NCBI GenBank assembly: GCA_963678705.1 | Contig: CAVMBN010000209.1 | Location: forward strand, 62,001 to 126,000 | Direction of reading: 5' to 3' | Length of the DNA: 64,000 nt | Source of the DNA: Panorpa germanica | Lineage: Eukaryota; Arthropoda; Insecta; Mecoptera; Panorpidae | In this document: piece by piece, positions 45,807 to 57,277 of the stretch | Layout of the letters: each line of letters starts with the position of its first letter | How positions within the stretch are numbered: the first letter of the stretch is position 1 | Notes under the pieces: generated by a model | Database searches by the model: none | What the model was told of the DNA's origin: nothing | Seen by the model: the letters and a program-made list of their open reading frames with translations, nothing else | Made by a program: the position numbers and the translations under genes

Positions 45807-46131
45807 ATATTAAATATTTGGGAATAGGATAGAAAAAAGCAAGATAATTGTTAAAATTTAAAAACTGACTTACATTAGAGTTATTGCGACGAGTAGTCTC
45901 ATTCTTGTAGGTCTCAGGAGTCTCGTACTGCTGATGTGCCTGTGGCTGCTCTGGTTCGGTATGTTGCAGAGTTGGTTTTTCTATTTCACTTTTGTTTTCA
46001 CTTTTGTTTTCACTTTTGTTTTTCACTGTTCTACTGGTTCTGATGTATATACAGTAGTTTGTGGACACTGGTTCTGTTGTATATACAGTGTTTAACTCGG
46101 TACTCCTAACTTGGTTCTGTTGTATGTACAA
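45799..46131 (-). other. Leader ORF and splice-donor-like site
   Basis: A 110-codon frame between the primer-binding site and gag contains three NKSE repeats. A strong donor-like GTAAGT lies at 45873-45868. Errantiviruses make env mRNA by splicing from the leader, so this is a plausible donor. Protein-coding status is doubtful. Confidence 0.4.
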
Positions 46132-46212
46132 GTTAGTGTCACTTTTCGGTTCTTTTTAGGAATAACTGCTTTCAAAAACTTTGTTTTTACTAGTCACGGT
46201 GGCTAGTGAGTT

Positions 46213-46230
46213 ATCCTACCGACTGCGCCA
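46213..46230 (-). promoter_or_regulatory. Primer-binding site, tRNA-Ser-like
   Basis: TGGCGCAGTCGGTAGGAT on the minus strand, next to the LTR. As I recall, the 17.6/297 group of errantiviruses has this PBS, matching the 3' end of tRNA-Ser. Confidence 0.8.
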
Positions 46231-46749
46231 GTTAAGTTTTGGGAGCGATACTTAACACAAAAAAAATACTTAATTTATTTTGAATACAAATTATTTATTT
46301 GATTATAACAATAATACAATGGTTAAATAGTTTGTTGTAACAGAGTAGCCGAGTTCTGTTGTCAGAGTTCTAATAAGACTCATCCCCTCTTCTTTAGTTC
46401 ATAATGTTTATATACTGTTTTCTTATTGATGTTCCAAGGTGACATCTATTACTTTTATACGTATGTATTCAAAGGTGACATCTAATAGTTGATGACTATT
46501 AGTTGTTGTCGTGTGTTTTTCACAGGAAGTATATTTCGTGAATAATATTTATATTTTAAATAGTAACAGTTTACTTTATCTTTCAAAGGTGACATCTAAT
46601 AGTTGATGACTATTAGTTGCTGTCGTGTGTTTTTAAAATATAAATATATTTCGTGAATAATATTTATATTTTAAATAGTAACAGTTTACTTTATCTATTG
46701 TGTAATATGATGCAATAATGATGATGTAGTAATTAGGGTATAGTTAACT
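46231..46749 (-). repeat. 5' LTR of errantivirus-like element
   Basis: About 519 bp, starting AGTTAACTATACCC at 46749 and ending CAAAACTTAAC at 46231. Contains a ~120-bp tandem duplication (GGTGACATCTAATAGTTGATG at ~46473 and ~46587, each followed by a TTCGTGAATAATATTTATAT block). The flank is satellite sequence starting CGCGCAAGG. Confidence 0.8.
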
Positions 46750-47170
46750 CGCGCAAGGTGTGTTACAAGTTTATCATTCGTTGTTACCGTATTTGTTTTG
46801 TAGCTTTGTAGCTTCAAGAAACTACAGATTTTATCTATAGCAGATCGAGAACGGCTTTCTAGTTGTTCTGTACTATTTGCACCGATAAGGATCACATTAT
46901 CGTTGGCAAAACATACGTTTACACAACCTTTCGAGTGAGAAACACAGTTCTCGTCGAATACCATGTTCCAGAGCTCAGGCCCCATTACAGATCGCTGAGG
47001 ACAACCTTTAGATAGTTGCCTTTTCATGGAACGGTAATCGGTTTGTAAAATTAATGTTCGACAATGAAAATAGTTCTCCATAGCGCAGTAGACGTACCTA
47101 GAGGTTTTTGCCGGTCTAATTATTTGAAGGTCACTTGGCCACCAGACATTATTAAAGGCGCTCTGAATTT
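46750..47170 (-). pseudogene. R1-like RT fragment, monomer 9, truncated
   Basis: Motifs A, B (KGCPQRSVMGPELWN) and C (FANDN) are present. The frame from 47081 then runs into the errantivirus LTR and stops at 46695. Confidence 0.8.
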
Positions 47171-47829
47171 CTATAAATATCTCATGTACATACTCGTACT
47201 TATGCCTACTTACTTACCATTTGTTTGTTACCATTAAATGTTCATGAACGATTAATCACTATTTCCAAGAAAACCGCATATATTGTTTACTTAATCACTT
47301 ATAACAATTAATACACTCTCTTTATTATTTAAAACACGCATTTATATAAACTAATTCTTATGTTTTAATATTATTTATAGTTAATGTTAATCGACTTACT
47401 TGATAGTGGGCGGCAACCTTTTGTCTTCCGTATATTTGTAGTGTTTATATAAGGTCTTCCTTATATAGCTTTACAGATTTCTTGAATTTCTTAACCACTT
47501 GATGTTTTAGCACTAACACTAACCTAATTATTATCACTTTTTTTGTCTATCGCACTTATTAATGTCTTATATCAAACATCAAAGTTACAATTTTGAGGTT
47601 ATGTTTATAAGACCGCGTGTACGCGTAATGAAAAATTCGTTTTCAACACTGGTTTCCAACTGTCAAACTTTTGTAAAAACACTTTGTTTAGGGTAAATTA
47701 ACATAAATTTAAAACAAACTAAAATACTTTTCGTTTGAAAAGTATTCATATAATTTATTTAATTTTTTTCCGTAATTAATTTCTTACTTTTAATCACTTT
47801 TTTCACCTAAAGTAGCAGGAGCCGATCAC

Positions 47830-48762
47830 ACACATAGTAGATAGGAACCACTTGTGTTGCAAAGCAATATTAACGTCCTTGTAAACCAATACGTAGGTCT
47901 TCCTTTTTGTATTAAGTCCCATCTGTCTTGCCAGAGCTTATGCATATATGCATTCATCTCTTTGGCAATATATTTGATATAGTCTCCAGACTTTTATCCT
48001 ACAGCCGCATTAACTTTAAATCCTCGAAATTTGTCGCATTAATTTTAAATCATCAAAATTTAATTTTTTCAGTTCTAGCGTAATTTGTACTTGAATAAGT
48101 GCATGAGTTATTTTTAAATCTAAAGGAATTGTCCCCAATATCACTTGCACCACTTCTGTAGATACAGTTCTGCAACAACGCGTCATCGTCAATAACATAG
48201 TTCTTTGCATGGAAGATCTGAAAGATTGATCCTGTAATACCATGCCGAAGCACAATTCACAACTATTAGCATAAATGCCCCCTTGTATAGTGTCGGCATA
48301 GTTGCCGAGTTTAAGCTTCATTCCGTCCTTGTGACACGCGCAAGGTGTGTTACAAGTTTATCATTCGTTGTTACTGTATTTGTTTCGTAGCTTTGTAGCT
48401 TCAAAAAACTACAGATTTTATATATAGCAGGTCGAGAACGGCTTTCTAGGGTTTCTGTACTCTTTGCACCGTTAAGGATCACATTATCGTTGGCAAAACA
48501 TATGTCTACACAACCTTTCGAGTGAGAAACACAGTTCTCGTAGAATACCATGCTCCAGAGCTCAGGCCCCATTACAGATCGCTGAGGACAACCTTTAGAT
48601 AGTTGCCTTTTCATGGAACGGTAATCGGTTTGTAAAATAATGTTTGACAATGAAAAAAGTTCTCCATAGCGCAGTAGACGTACTTATAGGTTTTTGCCGG
48701 TCTAATTCTTTGAAGGTCACTTGGCCACCGGACATCAACAAAGGCACACTGAATTTCTATAA
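47830..48762 (-). pseudogene. R1-like RT fragment, monomer 10
   Basis: Frames 48650-48318 and 48321-48016. A one-base loss near 48636 shifts the start of the first frame. Motif C reads FANDNVILNGA. Confidence 0.8.
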
Positions 48763-49415
48763 ATATCTCATATACATACTTGTACTTATGCCTACTTACT
48801 TACCATTTGTTTGTTACCATTGAATGTTCATGAACGATCAATCACTATTTCCAAGAAAACTGCATATATTGTTCACTTAAACACTTATAACAATTAATAC
48901 ACTCTCATTATTATTTAAAACACGCATTTATATAAACTAATTCTTGTGTTTTAATATTATTTATAGTTAATTTTAATCGACTTACTTGATAGTGGCCGGC
49001 AACCTTTTGTCTTCCGTATATTTGTAGTGTTTATATGAGGTCTTCCTTATATATCTCTACATATTTCTGGAATTTTAAACCACTTGATGTTTTAGCACTA
49101 ACACTAACCTAATTATTATCACTTATTTTGTCTATCGCACTTATTAATGTCTTATATCAAACATCAAAGTTACAATTTTGAGGTTATGTTTATAAGACCG
49201 CGTGTACGCGTAATAAAAAATTCGTTTTTAACACTGGTTTCCAACTGTCAAACTTTTGTAAAAACACTTTGTTTAGGGTAAATTAACACAAATTTAAAAT
49301 AAACTTAAATACTTTTCGTTTGAAAAAGTATTCATATAATTTATTTAATTTTTTTCCGTAATTAATTTCTCACTTTTAATCACTTTTTTTACCTAAAGTA
49401 GCAGGAGCCGATCAC

Positions 49416-50340
49416 ACACATAGTAGATAGGAACCACTTGTGTTGCAAAGCAATATTAACGTCCTTGTAAACCAATACGTAGGCCTTCCTTTTTGCATTA
49501 AGTCCAATCTGTCTTGCCAGAGCTTATGCATATATGCATTCATCTCTTTGGCAATATATTTGGTATCGTCTCCAGACTTTTATCCTACAGCCGCATTAAC
49601 TTTAAATCCTTGAAATTTGTCGCAGTAATTTTAAATCATCAAAATTTGATTTTTTCAGTTCTAGCGTAATTTGTACTTGAGTAAGTGCATGAGTGATTTT
49701 TGAATCTAAAGGAATTGTCCCCAATATCACCTGCACCACTTCTGTAGATACAGGTCTGTAACAACGCGTCATCGTCAATAACATAGTTTATTGCATGGAA
49801 GATCTGGAAGATTGATCCTGTAATACCATGCCGAAGCACAATACACAACCTTTAGCCTAAATGCCCTCTTGTATAGTGTCGGCATAGTTGCCGAGTTTAA
49901 GCCTCATTCCGTCCTTGTGACACACGCAAGGTGTGTTACAAGTTTATCATTCGTTGTTACCGTATTTGTTTTGTAGCTTTGTAGCTTCAAAAACTACAGA
50001 TTTTATCTATAGCAGATCGAGAACGGCTTTCTAGTTGTTCTGTACTATTTGCACCGATAAGGATCACATTATCGTTGGCAAAACATACGTTTACACAACC
50101 TTTCGAGTGAGAAACACAGTTCTCGTCGAATACCATGTTCCAGAGCTCAGGCCCCATTACAGATCGCTGAGGACAACCTTTAGATAGTTGCCTTTTCATG
50201 GAACGGTAATCGGTTTGTAAAATTAATGTTCGACAATAAAAATAGTTCTCCATAGCGCAGTAGACGTACCTAGAGGTTTTTGCCGGTCTAATTCTTTGAA
50301 GGTCACTTGGCCACCAGACATTATCAAAGGCACACTGAAT
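49416..50340 (-). pseudogene. R1-like RT fragment, monomer 11
   Basis: Frame 50253-49987 holds motifs B and C and is ended early by a one-base loss near 49988. Thumb frame 49784-49602. Confidence 0.8.
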
Positions 50341-50993
50341 TTTTATAAATATCTCATGTACATACTTGTACTTATGCCTACTTACTTACCATTTGTTTGT
50401 TACTATTGAATGTTCATGAACCAATCACTATTTACCTAATATTCACTATATTCACCTAATCACTTATATCAATTAATACACTCTCTTTATTACTTAAAAC
50501 ACGCATTTATATAAACTAATTCTTATGTTTTAATATTATTTATAGTTAATGTTAATCGACTTACTTGATAGTGGGCGGCGACCTTTTGTCTTCTGTATAT
50601 TTGTAGTGTTTATATGAGGTCTTCCTTATATAGCTCTACAGATTTCTTAAATTTCTTAACCACTTGATGTTTTAGCACTAACACTAACCTAATTATTATC
50701 ACTTTGTCTATCGCACTTATTAATGTCTTATATCAAACATTAAAGTTACAATTTTGAGGTTATGTTTATAAGACCGCGTGTACGCGTAATGAAAAATTCG
50801 TTTTTAACACTGGTTTCCAACTGTCAAACTTTTGTAAAAACTCTTTGTTTAGGGTAAATTAACACAAATTTAAAACAAACTTAAATACTTTTTGTTTGAA
50901 AAAGTATTCATATAATTTATTTAATTTTTTTCCATAATTAATTTCTCACTTTTAATCACTTTTTTCACCTTAAGTAACAGGAGCCTATCACAT

Positions 50994-51508
50994 ACATAGT
51001 AGATAGGAACCACTGCAAAGCAATATTAACGTCCTTGTAAACCAATATGTAGGTCTTCCTTTTTGTATTAAGTCCCATCTGTCTTGCCAGAGCTTATGCA
51101 TATATGCATTCATCTCTTTGGCAATAAATTTGGTATTGTCTCCAGACTTTTATCCTACAGCCGCATTAACTTTAAATCCTCGAAATTTGTCGCATTAATT
51201 TTAAATCATCAAAATTTGATTTTTTCAGTTCTAGCGTAATTTGTACTGGAGTAAGCACTTAGCATGAGTAATATTTATATTTAAAGGAATTGTCCCCAAT
51301 ATCACCTGCACCACTTCTGTAGATACAGTTTTGCAACAACGCGTCATCGTAAATAACATATTTCTTTGCATGGAAGATCTGGAAGATTGATCCTGTAATA
51401 CCATGCCGAAGCACAATACACAACCATTGGCATAAATGCCCCCTTGTATAGTGTTGGCATAGTTGCCGAGTTTAAGCTTCATTCCGTCCTTGTGACACGC
51501 GCAAGGTG
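50994..51508 (-). pseudogene. R1-like RT fragment, monomer 12, truncated
   Basis: Thumb frame 51482-51231 carries a small insertion near 51255. Motifs A-C are absent because the LTR at 51509 cuts the monomer. Confidence 0.8.
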
Positions 51509-51685
51509 TGTCCGAAATATTAATTAACTAATCCTTTATTCAAAGCACGTAAAGTTTCAAATATAGTTTATATTAAAACCAAATACTAATATTCAAAGAA
51601 ATGATGACGAAATGACTTTTGGATTTAAGATAAACATAGCTAGAGTTCAAATGAGTTAATATATTTAAACAAAGACTTTTTAAGC

Positions 51686-51693
51686 TATATAAA
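51686..51693 (+). promoter_or_regulatory. TATA box of LTR
   Basis: TATATAAA, with TCAGT at 51718-51722, the arthropod initiator consensus, 32 bases downstream. The spacing is right for an RNA polymerase II start. Confidence 0.65.
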
Positions 51694-51905
51694 CCTAAGA
51701 AAAAGGGGATTCCAGAATCAGTCCATCTTGATCAGCCCAGTTAGTACGTCGAGACCCAGTCGAAAGGTCAGTCTAATCAGACTCCGTCAAATAGGGAGTA
51801 GCGCCCCTCAGTCGGTGGTTCGGGTATTAGACAGTCGCTTCAATTTAAAGATTATAAAGTTACTAAAAGAATTACTTAAGAATTGTATTAAATAATTGAT
51901 TGTTT

Positions 51906-51911
51906 AATAAA
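51906..51911 (+). terminator. Polyadenylation signal in LTR
   Basis: AATAAA about 185 bases after the predicted start, defining a plausible R region. Confidence 0.45.
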
Positions 51912-52249
51912 GAAAATAAGTGTTAATGAATACATTGTTTTAATTGTAAAGTACTTAGATTTAACGGTCGTGTCGCGTTAAAATAAAGTGATTGTTCAAA
52001 AGCAGAGAAAGCAGCCTGCAGAACACAAAAAGTAAGTAAAACCTAATATATTTATGTAATATTATTAGAAGAAGTACTAAGTCCTGATAGATAAATAAGA
52101 CATCCACAATTAGCTCAGGTCATTCGACTCAAGGTGAGCCAGATCACTATAAAAGAACCTATCGTTAGAGAGGATTGTAGAATCGCTCTCTTAAAATAAG
52201 TAACTACCCTTATATATAGATAGTAGATATAAGGGGTGGGGTTACATTT

Positions 52250-52266
52250 TGGTGTCAGGTGTGGGG
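52250..52266 (+). promoter_or_regulatory. Primer-binding-like site
   Basis: TGGTGTCAGGTGTGGGG, three bases after the LTR. Almost the same as the site at 1632 in a different element. Confidence 0.6.
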
Positions 52267-53340
52267 TGTGTTAAAAAAGAGGTCCTTTAAAAGAGGGATA
52301 TTAAAATTGTGGGATATGTTAAAAAGGGGTATTAAAACTGTGGGATGTTAAAAAAGGCAGAAATTTGATTAATTGGGAAAAAGGGCATTAAGTGGAAAAT
52401 TTAATTTGAGAAAATAAAGGGAAATTTAAGTAACTGGGAAATAGAAATAAGAATAAATTTTATCAATTGGTAAAAAAGGATAAATTTGAATAATTTAGAA
52501 AAAAGGATAAAATTGTATTAATTGGAAAAAGGAATATAGTTTATTAATTGCAACTAGCAAATGCATATTAATAATTAGAAAAAGAAAAGATATCAGCATA
52601 ATTAAAGAAAAGGGAAAATTTAAATAATTAAAGAACGGGGTATTTTAAGTTTTTATAAAAGGAATAAATTTAAGGAACTAAACAGTATATAATTTTTCTA
52701 AACCATAACTTATTAAAGTTGAATATTTTTGTTTTAACCGTAACTAAATAAGGGATATTTTTTTAAAATAGTTTTGTAATTCACAAGTAAAGTGGCACGT
52801 TTTTATAAAGTATAAAGTGTAGAGTCATTGTAACAGGAATAAAAAAAAAATTAATAGTTTTGTTTTATCGTAATTTTATTAAGAGATTGGAACGATGAAA
52901 AAAATTTGTAACACAACTTATTTGAAATTATTTTAAACTTGTTTTTAGTTCATATGAGAAATTATTAAGTATTGCATAAAATAGTTTATTTTATTTTATT
53001 TCAATAATAATTAAAAAATAATTTTATCAATTTACAATTCGTTAATATACTTTTGTCATAAATATTGTTTGTTAAAATTTTTATTTTGGTTTTTATTGTT
53101 CTAAAACAGTCTATATTAAATATACTAGCATTTTGTTTGACCTACTTAAAAATAATTTGTTTGTTTATTTTTATGTATATAAACAACTAGACGTTCCATT
53201 TCGTTTCAAAAAGTAAATCACAAGAGTACAGTTTGTTAAAATAACTAAGACAGTGTAAGGTATTGTTTACTTTTAAAAATAGATTATTTTTTCTCTCTTT
53301 CTTTTAACGTCCAAGATTTTAAAATATTTGTAGTAGTTTA
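52267..53340 (+). other. A-rich leader with degenerate repeats
   Basis: About 52310-52640 repeats AATTGGGAAAAAGG-like phrases imperfectly. The rest is AT-rich. No gene; I see no clear start codon for gag. Confidence 0.6.
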
Positions 53341-54357
53341 TTGAAGCTTATTTAAGGTTTTTATTTGATTGAAAGTTTATTCCAAATAGTTAAAAAGACA
53401 ACTAATGAAACAAACGTAGATATTGCCCCAGAAATTCCTAAATTAAAAGGATTAAATTATATACCATTCTTTGACGGTACAGGTAGCATAGCAACATTTT
53501 TAAATGCGGTGGATCAAATGGCAGAATTGTTGGATTAAACCGATAAGGTGCAATTAGTTACCGTATTTGCAAAAGTGTCGCCTACTGTAGCTGAATATCT
53601 TTAGTCTAATTCGGAGGTTCAAAGTGAGAACCGTAGTTATATGAGTATTCGTAATGCATTATTGTCTAGATATAGCAGAAAAGGGCCATCTGCTCTGAGA
53701 CAAGCAGAAATTGAGTTCGGGGGTTGTAAACAAAGACATGGCGAGACTGTTTATGAATTTTCACAAAGGTTATGGGCATTAGGGTCAAAATGTGTACCAG
53801 AAGCAACTGATAAACAGCAAGAAAAGAAGCTTTCAGTTGAGTTACAAGTAGCCGTTTTAATAAGGTTTAAGGAAGGGATATCGCAGAGATATTCTAAGTT
53901 TATTTGGGCCGCGGATCCCAAGAGTTTCAATAACGCCGTTGGAATTGCGGAAAGGGTAGAAACCGATGATTTAATCTCATCGAAGCAAGGCTACGTAGCA
54001 GAGATTACTACAGGTGGAACTAACCAAATAAACAGAGCCGACCACTATTATGTAAATCGCGCATCTCAAAATAATCAATCGTTTATGCGACTTAGCAACT
54101 CGCGTAGCGGTTCACAAAGCCGAAGGTTTAATAATAGGCAAAGAGATGGAGTAAGGTGTTACAATTGTAACAGATTAGGACATTTTTAGAGAGACTGTCG
54201 TAGCCGTCCTCAACGTCCCGTTAAGGACGAAAGAGATCGATTTCAAAGAAATCGCAGTTCAAGTAGGTATGAAAACCGTAAGCAAAGTAATGACCGATTA
54301 GGGAGAGTTAGAGTCCTGCAAGTGTATAATGATAGCCGTAGTCCTGCGAGAAATCAG
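53341..54357 (+). pseudogene. Gag with CCHC zinc knuckle, broken
   Basis: Capsid-like frame: GLNYIPFFDGTGSIATFLNAV, then the intact stretch 53641-54186 (YSRKGPSALRQAEIEF, RHGETVYEFSQRLWALG). The zinc knuckle starts CYNCNRLGHF and continues past a TAG at 54187 to the final Cys. Stops in frame at 53536, 53602, 54187 and 54357. An Arg-rich tail follows the knuckle. Not functional. Confidence 0.75.
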
Positions 54358-54519
54358 TGACAAGTTACTTTCCAAAGTAATAGAAATATTCGAAGCATCG
54401 AAAATAAGCCAAGCGAAGTTGAAGAAAGAAATTTACGCGCGTCCAATAATTATAAAGATAATTTAAACGAATTGATGGCTTTACTAACTACCCGAGACGT
54501 AGAAGCCATTCAATAAGTA

Positions 54520-54850
54520 AAAAGGGTAATCTTACACCTCTGTATGTACCGGCATTTCATGATAATCAATGGTTTCCTAATTTAATAATTAATGGTCAAA
54601 ATTGCAACGTTCTTATAGATAGTGGTGCAGGCGCCAGCCTACTAACTAGAGAATGTTAAAACGGAAAAAATTACAGAATCGCAAAATATTTTGCGAGATG
54701 CACAAAATAATAAAATACATACACTTGGTAAAAGCAAATTAAAGTTAGATTTATTTGGGGATAATGTGACTTTTGATTTTGAAATTGTAGAAAATATGGA
54801 AAATTGGACAGGGATAATTGGGTTAGACTTTCTTCGTAAATTTGGGATAA
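54520..54850 (+). pseudogene. Aspartic protease region of pol, frameshifted
   Basis: V-L-I-D-S-G-A-G active site with the Asp codon at 54618, and the second protease half (GIIGLDFLRKFG) at about 54811-54846 in another frame. A one-base shift lies near 54655. The downstream half is fused in frame to the macrodomain region. Confidence 0.75.
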
Positions 54851-55731
54851 TTGTAGATTTTGGAAAGGGTATTTTAATATATAGAAACGTTATTTACGAC
54901 ATTAATCGTAATACTGTACATGATTTTCAGAGAGATAATTTAAATATAAATAATATGATTAGAGAAAATGTAAATCGTATCGTTAGAAAGCAAAAGCGTA
55001 TTATATCAAAGTCAGGGAAAATCGTAGAAAAGAATAGAAATGGTAGAAATATGGGTTGTACTGAAACGGAAAATATTGACGAAAAAAGAGAAGTAAATAA
55101 TCAGCGAATTGATAAGATAGGGCATGACTATAAAAGTTTTGATGATTTTCTAAAATGGAAAATTAGTAGATTTCCAACGATAGAGACGTTGTGCAAAATA
55201 AATTTGAATAAGGAAGATTTGTTTAATGCATTTAGCAAGTATGCATTGGGTCATTGTATAGCCTCAGATTTACGTATGTCACAAGGAATAGCAGTTGAAT
55301 TTAAAGAAAGATTTGGTAGAGTTGAGCAGCTTTTGAAACAGAAACAGAAAAAGGGGGGATTAGCTATATTAAAAGATGAAAATCGTTTTATATATTATTT
55401 AGTAACAAAGAAGAGAAGTAACGAGAAAGCCCTCTACGCAGATTTATATTCGTCAATAATTAAATTAAGGGATCATATGTTAGAAAATAAAGTAAAATTT
55501 ATTGCATTACCATACATAGCATGTGGGCTAGATAAATTAGATTTTAAAATAGTGAGTAAAATGATTGAATATATATTTTCGGAATGTAAAATAAAGATAG
55601 CATTCTATGATGGCGAATCGGAAAAAGATAAAAAAAGATATATGAACTGTTTAATAAATAAAAATGATAAAGATTTAAAAGATATCATTGACGGAAAGAA
55701 TATTAAAGTCCAAGAACAGGTAAAGAAATAA
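54691..55731 (+). CDS. Protease end plus TARG1/OARD1-type macrodomain
   Basis: 346 codons, open from before the listed TTG. Residues 1-60 are the protease C-terminal half; about 65-150 a basic low-complexity linker. Residues about 168-308 form a macrodomain closest by eye to TARG1/OARD1: DLFNA, GHCIASDLRMSQGIAVEFKE, GGLAILKDENRFIYYLVTKK, LPYIACGLDKL, and a final beta strand KIAFYD. K240 and D281 match the Lys and Asp used by human TARG1 (K84, D125) to release ADP-ribose from glutamate. Length (~140 aa) is that of a whole domain. The stop at 55729-55731 is followed in the same frame by the next pol segment, so it probably arose by mutation. Activity is inferred, not shown. Confidence 0.82.
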   Translation: MRDAQNNKIHTLGKSKLKLDLFGDNVTFDFEIVENMENWTGIIGLDFLRKFGIIVDFGKGILIYRNVIYDINRNTVHDFQRDNLNINNMIRENVNRIVRKQKRIISKSGKIVEKNRNGRNMGCTETENIDEKREVNNQRIDKIGHDYKSFDDFLKWKISRFPTIETLCKINLNKEDLFNAFSKYALGHCIASDLRMSQGIAVEFKERFGRVEQLLKQKQKKGGLAILKDENRFIYYLVTKKRSNEKALYADLYSSIIKLRDHMLENKVKFIALPYIACGLDKLDFKIVSKMIEYIFSECKIKIAFYDGESEKDKKRYMNCLINKNDKDLKDIIDGKNIKVQEQVKK

Positions 55732-55800
55732 AAGAATTTACAAACAAAGTGGTTTAAAAGAATAAACACAGCTGAGCGAGTTGAAAAACTAAACATAAAT

Positions 55801-56349
55801 ATGAATAAAAAATCTGAAACCATTCGAAAGCGAACAGACGCACATACTTGTAGTAGTAATCGGTGTAGTGTTAGGTTATTAGAGCAAGTAACTCTTCCGC
55901 CTCGATGTAAAATGAATGTTCATGCATTTCAAAAAGACATTAAGGAAGGTTATGGGATTTTTAACCCAGAATTGACCGTAGATGGAGTATTAGTAGCTAG
56001 AAGTGTAAATTCAATATGTAAGGGGCAAAAGAATATAAATATACCAATAAATACTAAGATAGGTATAATAGAGCCATATGATAACGAATATACTGAAACA
56101 GTTGAATTATTAAGAGAACACGTCCGACATAAAATTAAAAATATTTTAATTGGTGCTGTACGATCAACAGAAGCAAACACAGGGATTGAAAATATACAAT
56201 TATTTGATGAAATAAGTTATAATAATTTAACAGCTAAAGAAGATAAAATTATACATGAAGTTACAAATCAATGGAAGCAAAAAAGTCATAAGAATGAAGA
56301 GATAAATAAAACACAGAGAATAACGGAACTTTTTAGTAAAATAAAGTAA
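55801..56349 (+). pseudogene. Pol segment between macrodomain and RT
   Basis: 182 codons in the same frame as the macrodomain ORF. LEQVTLPPRCKMNVHAF...DGVLVARSV...INIPINTKIGIIEPYDN is the beta-rich segment that precedes RT in many Ty3/Gypsy polyproteins. A second TAA at 56347 separates it from the RT start in the same frame. Confidence 0.65.
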
Positions 56350-57277
56350 AATCATCTAAGTGCTACAGACCAAAGTAAAATAGAAAATTTAATTTACGAA
56401 TATCGCGACATATTCTTAACAGAAGGTCAAGAATTGAAAACTACCTCGATAGTTAAACATAAGATAATAATTCAAGATGTTCCTCCTATAACTAAACAAC
56501 CATATAGAGTTCCACACGCGCAGTCTTGTACTAAGAGAACAGATAGATCAAATGCTTGAAGATGGCATAGAAGAACCATCAATGTCACCGTGGTACTGTA
56601 ATGTTGTTCTTGTAAATAAGAAAGCAGAAAATGGGGAAAACAAAGTTAGAGTTTGCATAGATTACAGGGGTCTTAACGCAATTACAAAAAGAGATTACTT
56701 TCCATTACCACACTTAGTAGACACTCTTGATAAATTAGGCAAAGCAAGTTTATTTACCAAATTAGATTTAGCATCGGGATTTTGGCAAATTGAAATGGAC
56801 GAAAAATCTAAAGAATTAACACCATTTTCAACACCTGATTTACACCTTCAATTTAATGTTATGCCGTTTGGGTTATTATCAGCTCCTGCTACATTTCAGA
56901 GACTTATGTATGCAGTGTTAGCAGGTTTAACCGGAGTACATTGTTTAGTTTACCTAGATGATATTATAATATTTAGTAACGTTGATGTAGATTCGCATAT
57001 CCAGAGAATTAAAGAGGTTTTCGATCGCTTGAGAGAAGCAAGTTTGACATTGAAGCCTAGCAAATGTGAATTTATGAATAAAGAAACGCAATATCTTGGT
57101 CATATTATTTCTAGTGATGGTGTAAAGGCAGATCCAGGAAAAACAGAAGTAATTAGAAACTATCCGCGTCCGAAAACAGTTAAACAAATCCGATCTTTTA
57201 TAGGGTTAGCTTCATTTTATGGACGATTTATAAAGAATTTTTCAGAATTATCATCAAGCCTAACAAAACTGACTTAA
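56350..57277 (+). pseudogene. Reverse transcriptase, frameshifted near its start
   Basis: The open frame 56552-57277 holds CIDYRGLNAITKRDYFPLP, FTKLDLASGFWQIEM, VMPFGLLSAPATFQR, YLDD (CLVYLDDIIIFS) and FIGLASFYGRFI. The preceding part (about 56350-56545; YRDIFLTEGQEL, HKIIIQDVPPITKQPYR) is in another frame because of a shift near 56525. Active-site residues are intact; the gene is not. Confidence 0.88.

Larger units (their letters stand above)
39558..46749 (-). mobile_element. Errantivirus-like endogenous retroelement, 3'-truncated
   Basis: Reading on the minus strand: LTR (46749-46231), primer-binding site, leader, gag, protease-RT-RNase H, integrase, env. The 3' end of env and the 3' LTR are missing at the junction with Polinton-type sequence at ~39558. 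The order, the gag without zinc knuckle and the env with a furin-type site fit insect errantiviruses (gypsy/17.6/297 group). The LTR lies exactly inside a satellite monomer at CGCGCAAGG, so the element inserted into the R1-derived array. Confidence 0.92.
46750..51508 (-). repeat. Tandem array 2 of R1-RT-derived monomers
   Basis: Same monomers as array 1, with monomer marks near 48278, 49864 and 51440 (spacing 1586 and 1576). The left edge is at satellite phase ~60 (CGCGCAAGG) and the right edge at phase ~68-71 (AAGGTG), each cut by an LTR. About three monomers. Confidence 0.95.
51509..52246 (+). repeat. 5' LTR of macrodomain element
   Basis: About 738 bp, TGTCCGAAATATT to GGGGTTACA. The start is ambiguous by 2-3 bases because the flanking satellite also reads GTGTG. 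It contains a promoter and an AATAAA (listed separately). Only one LTR is present. Confidence 0.75.
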
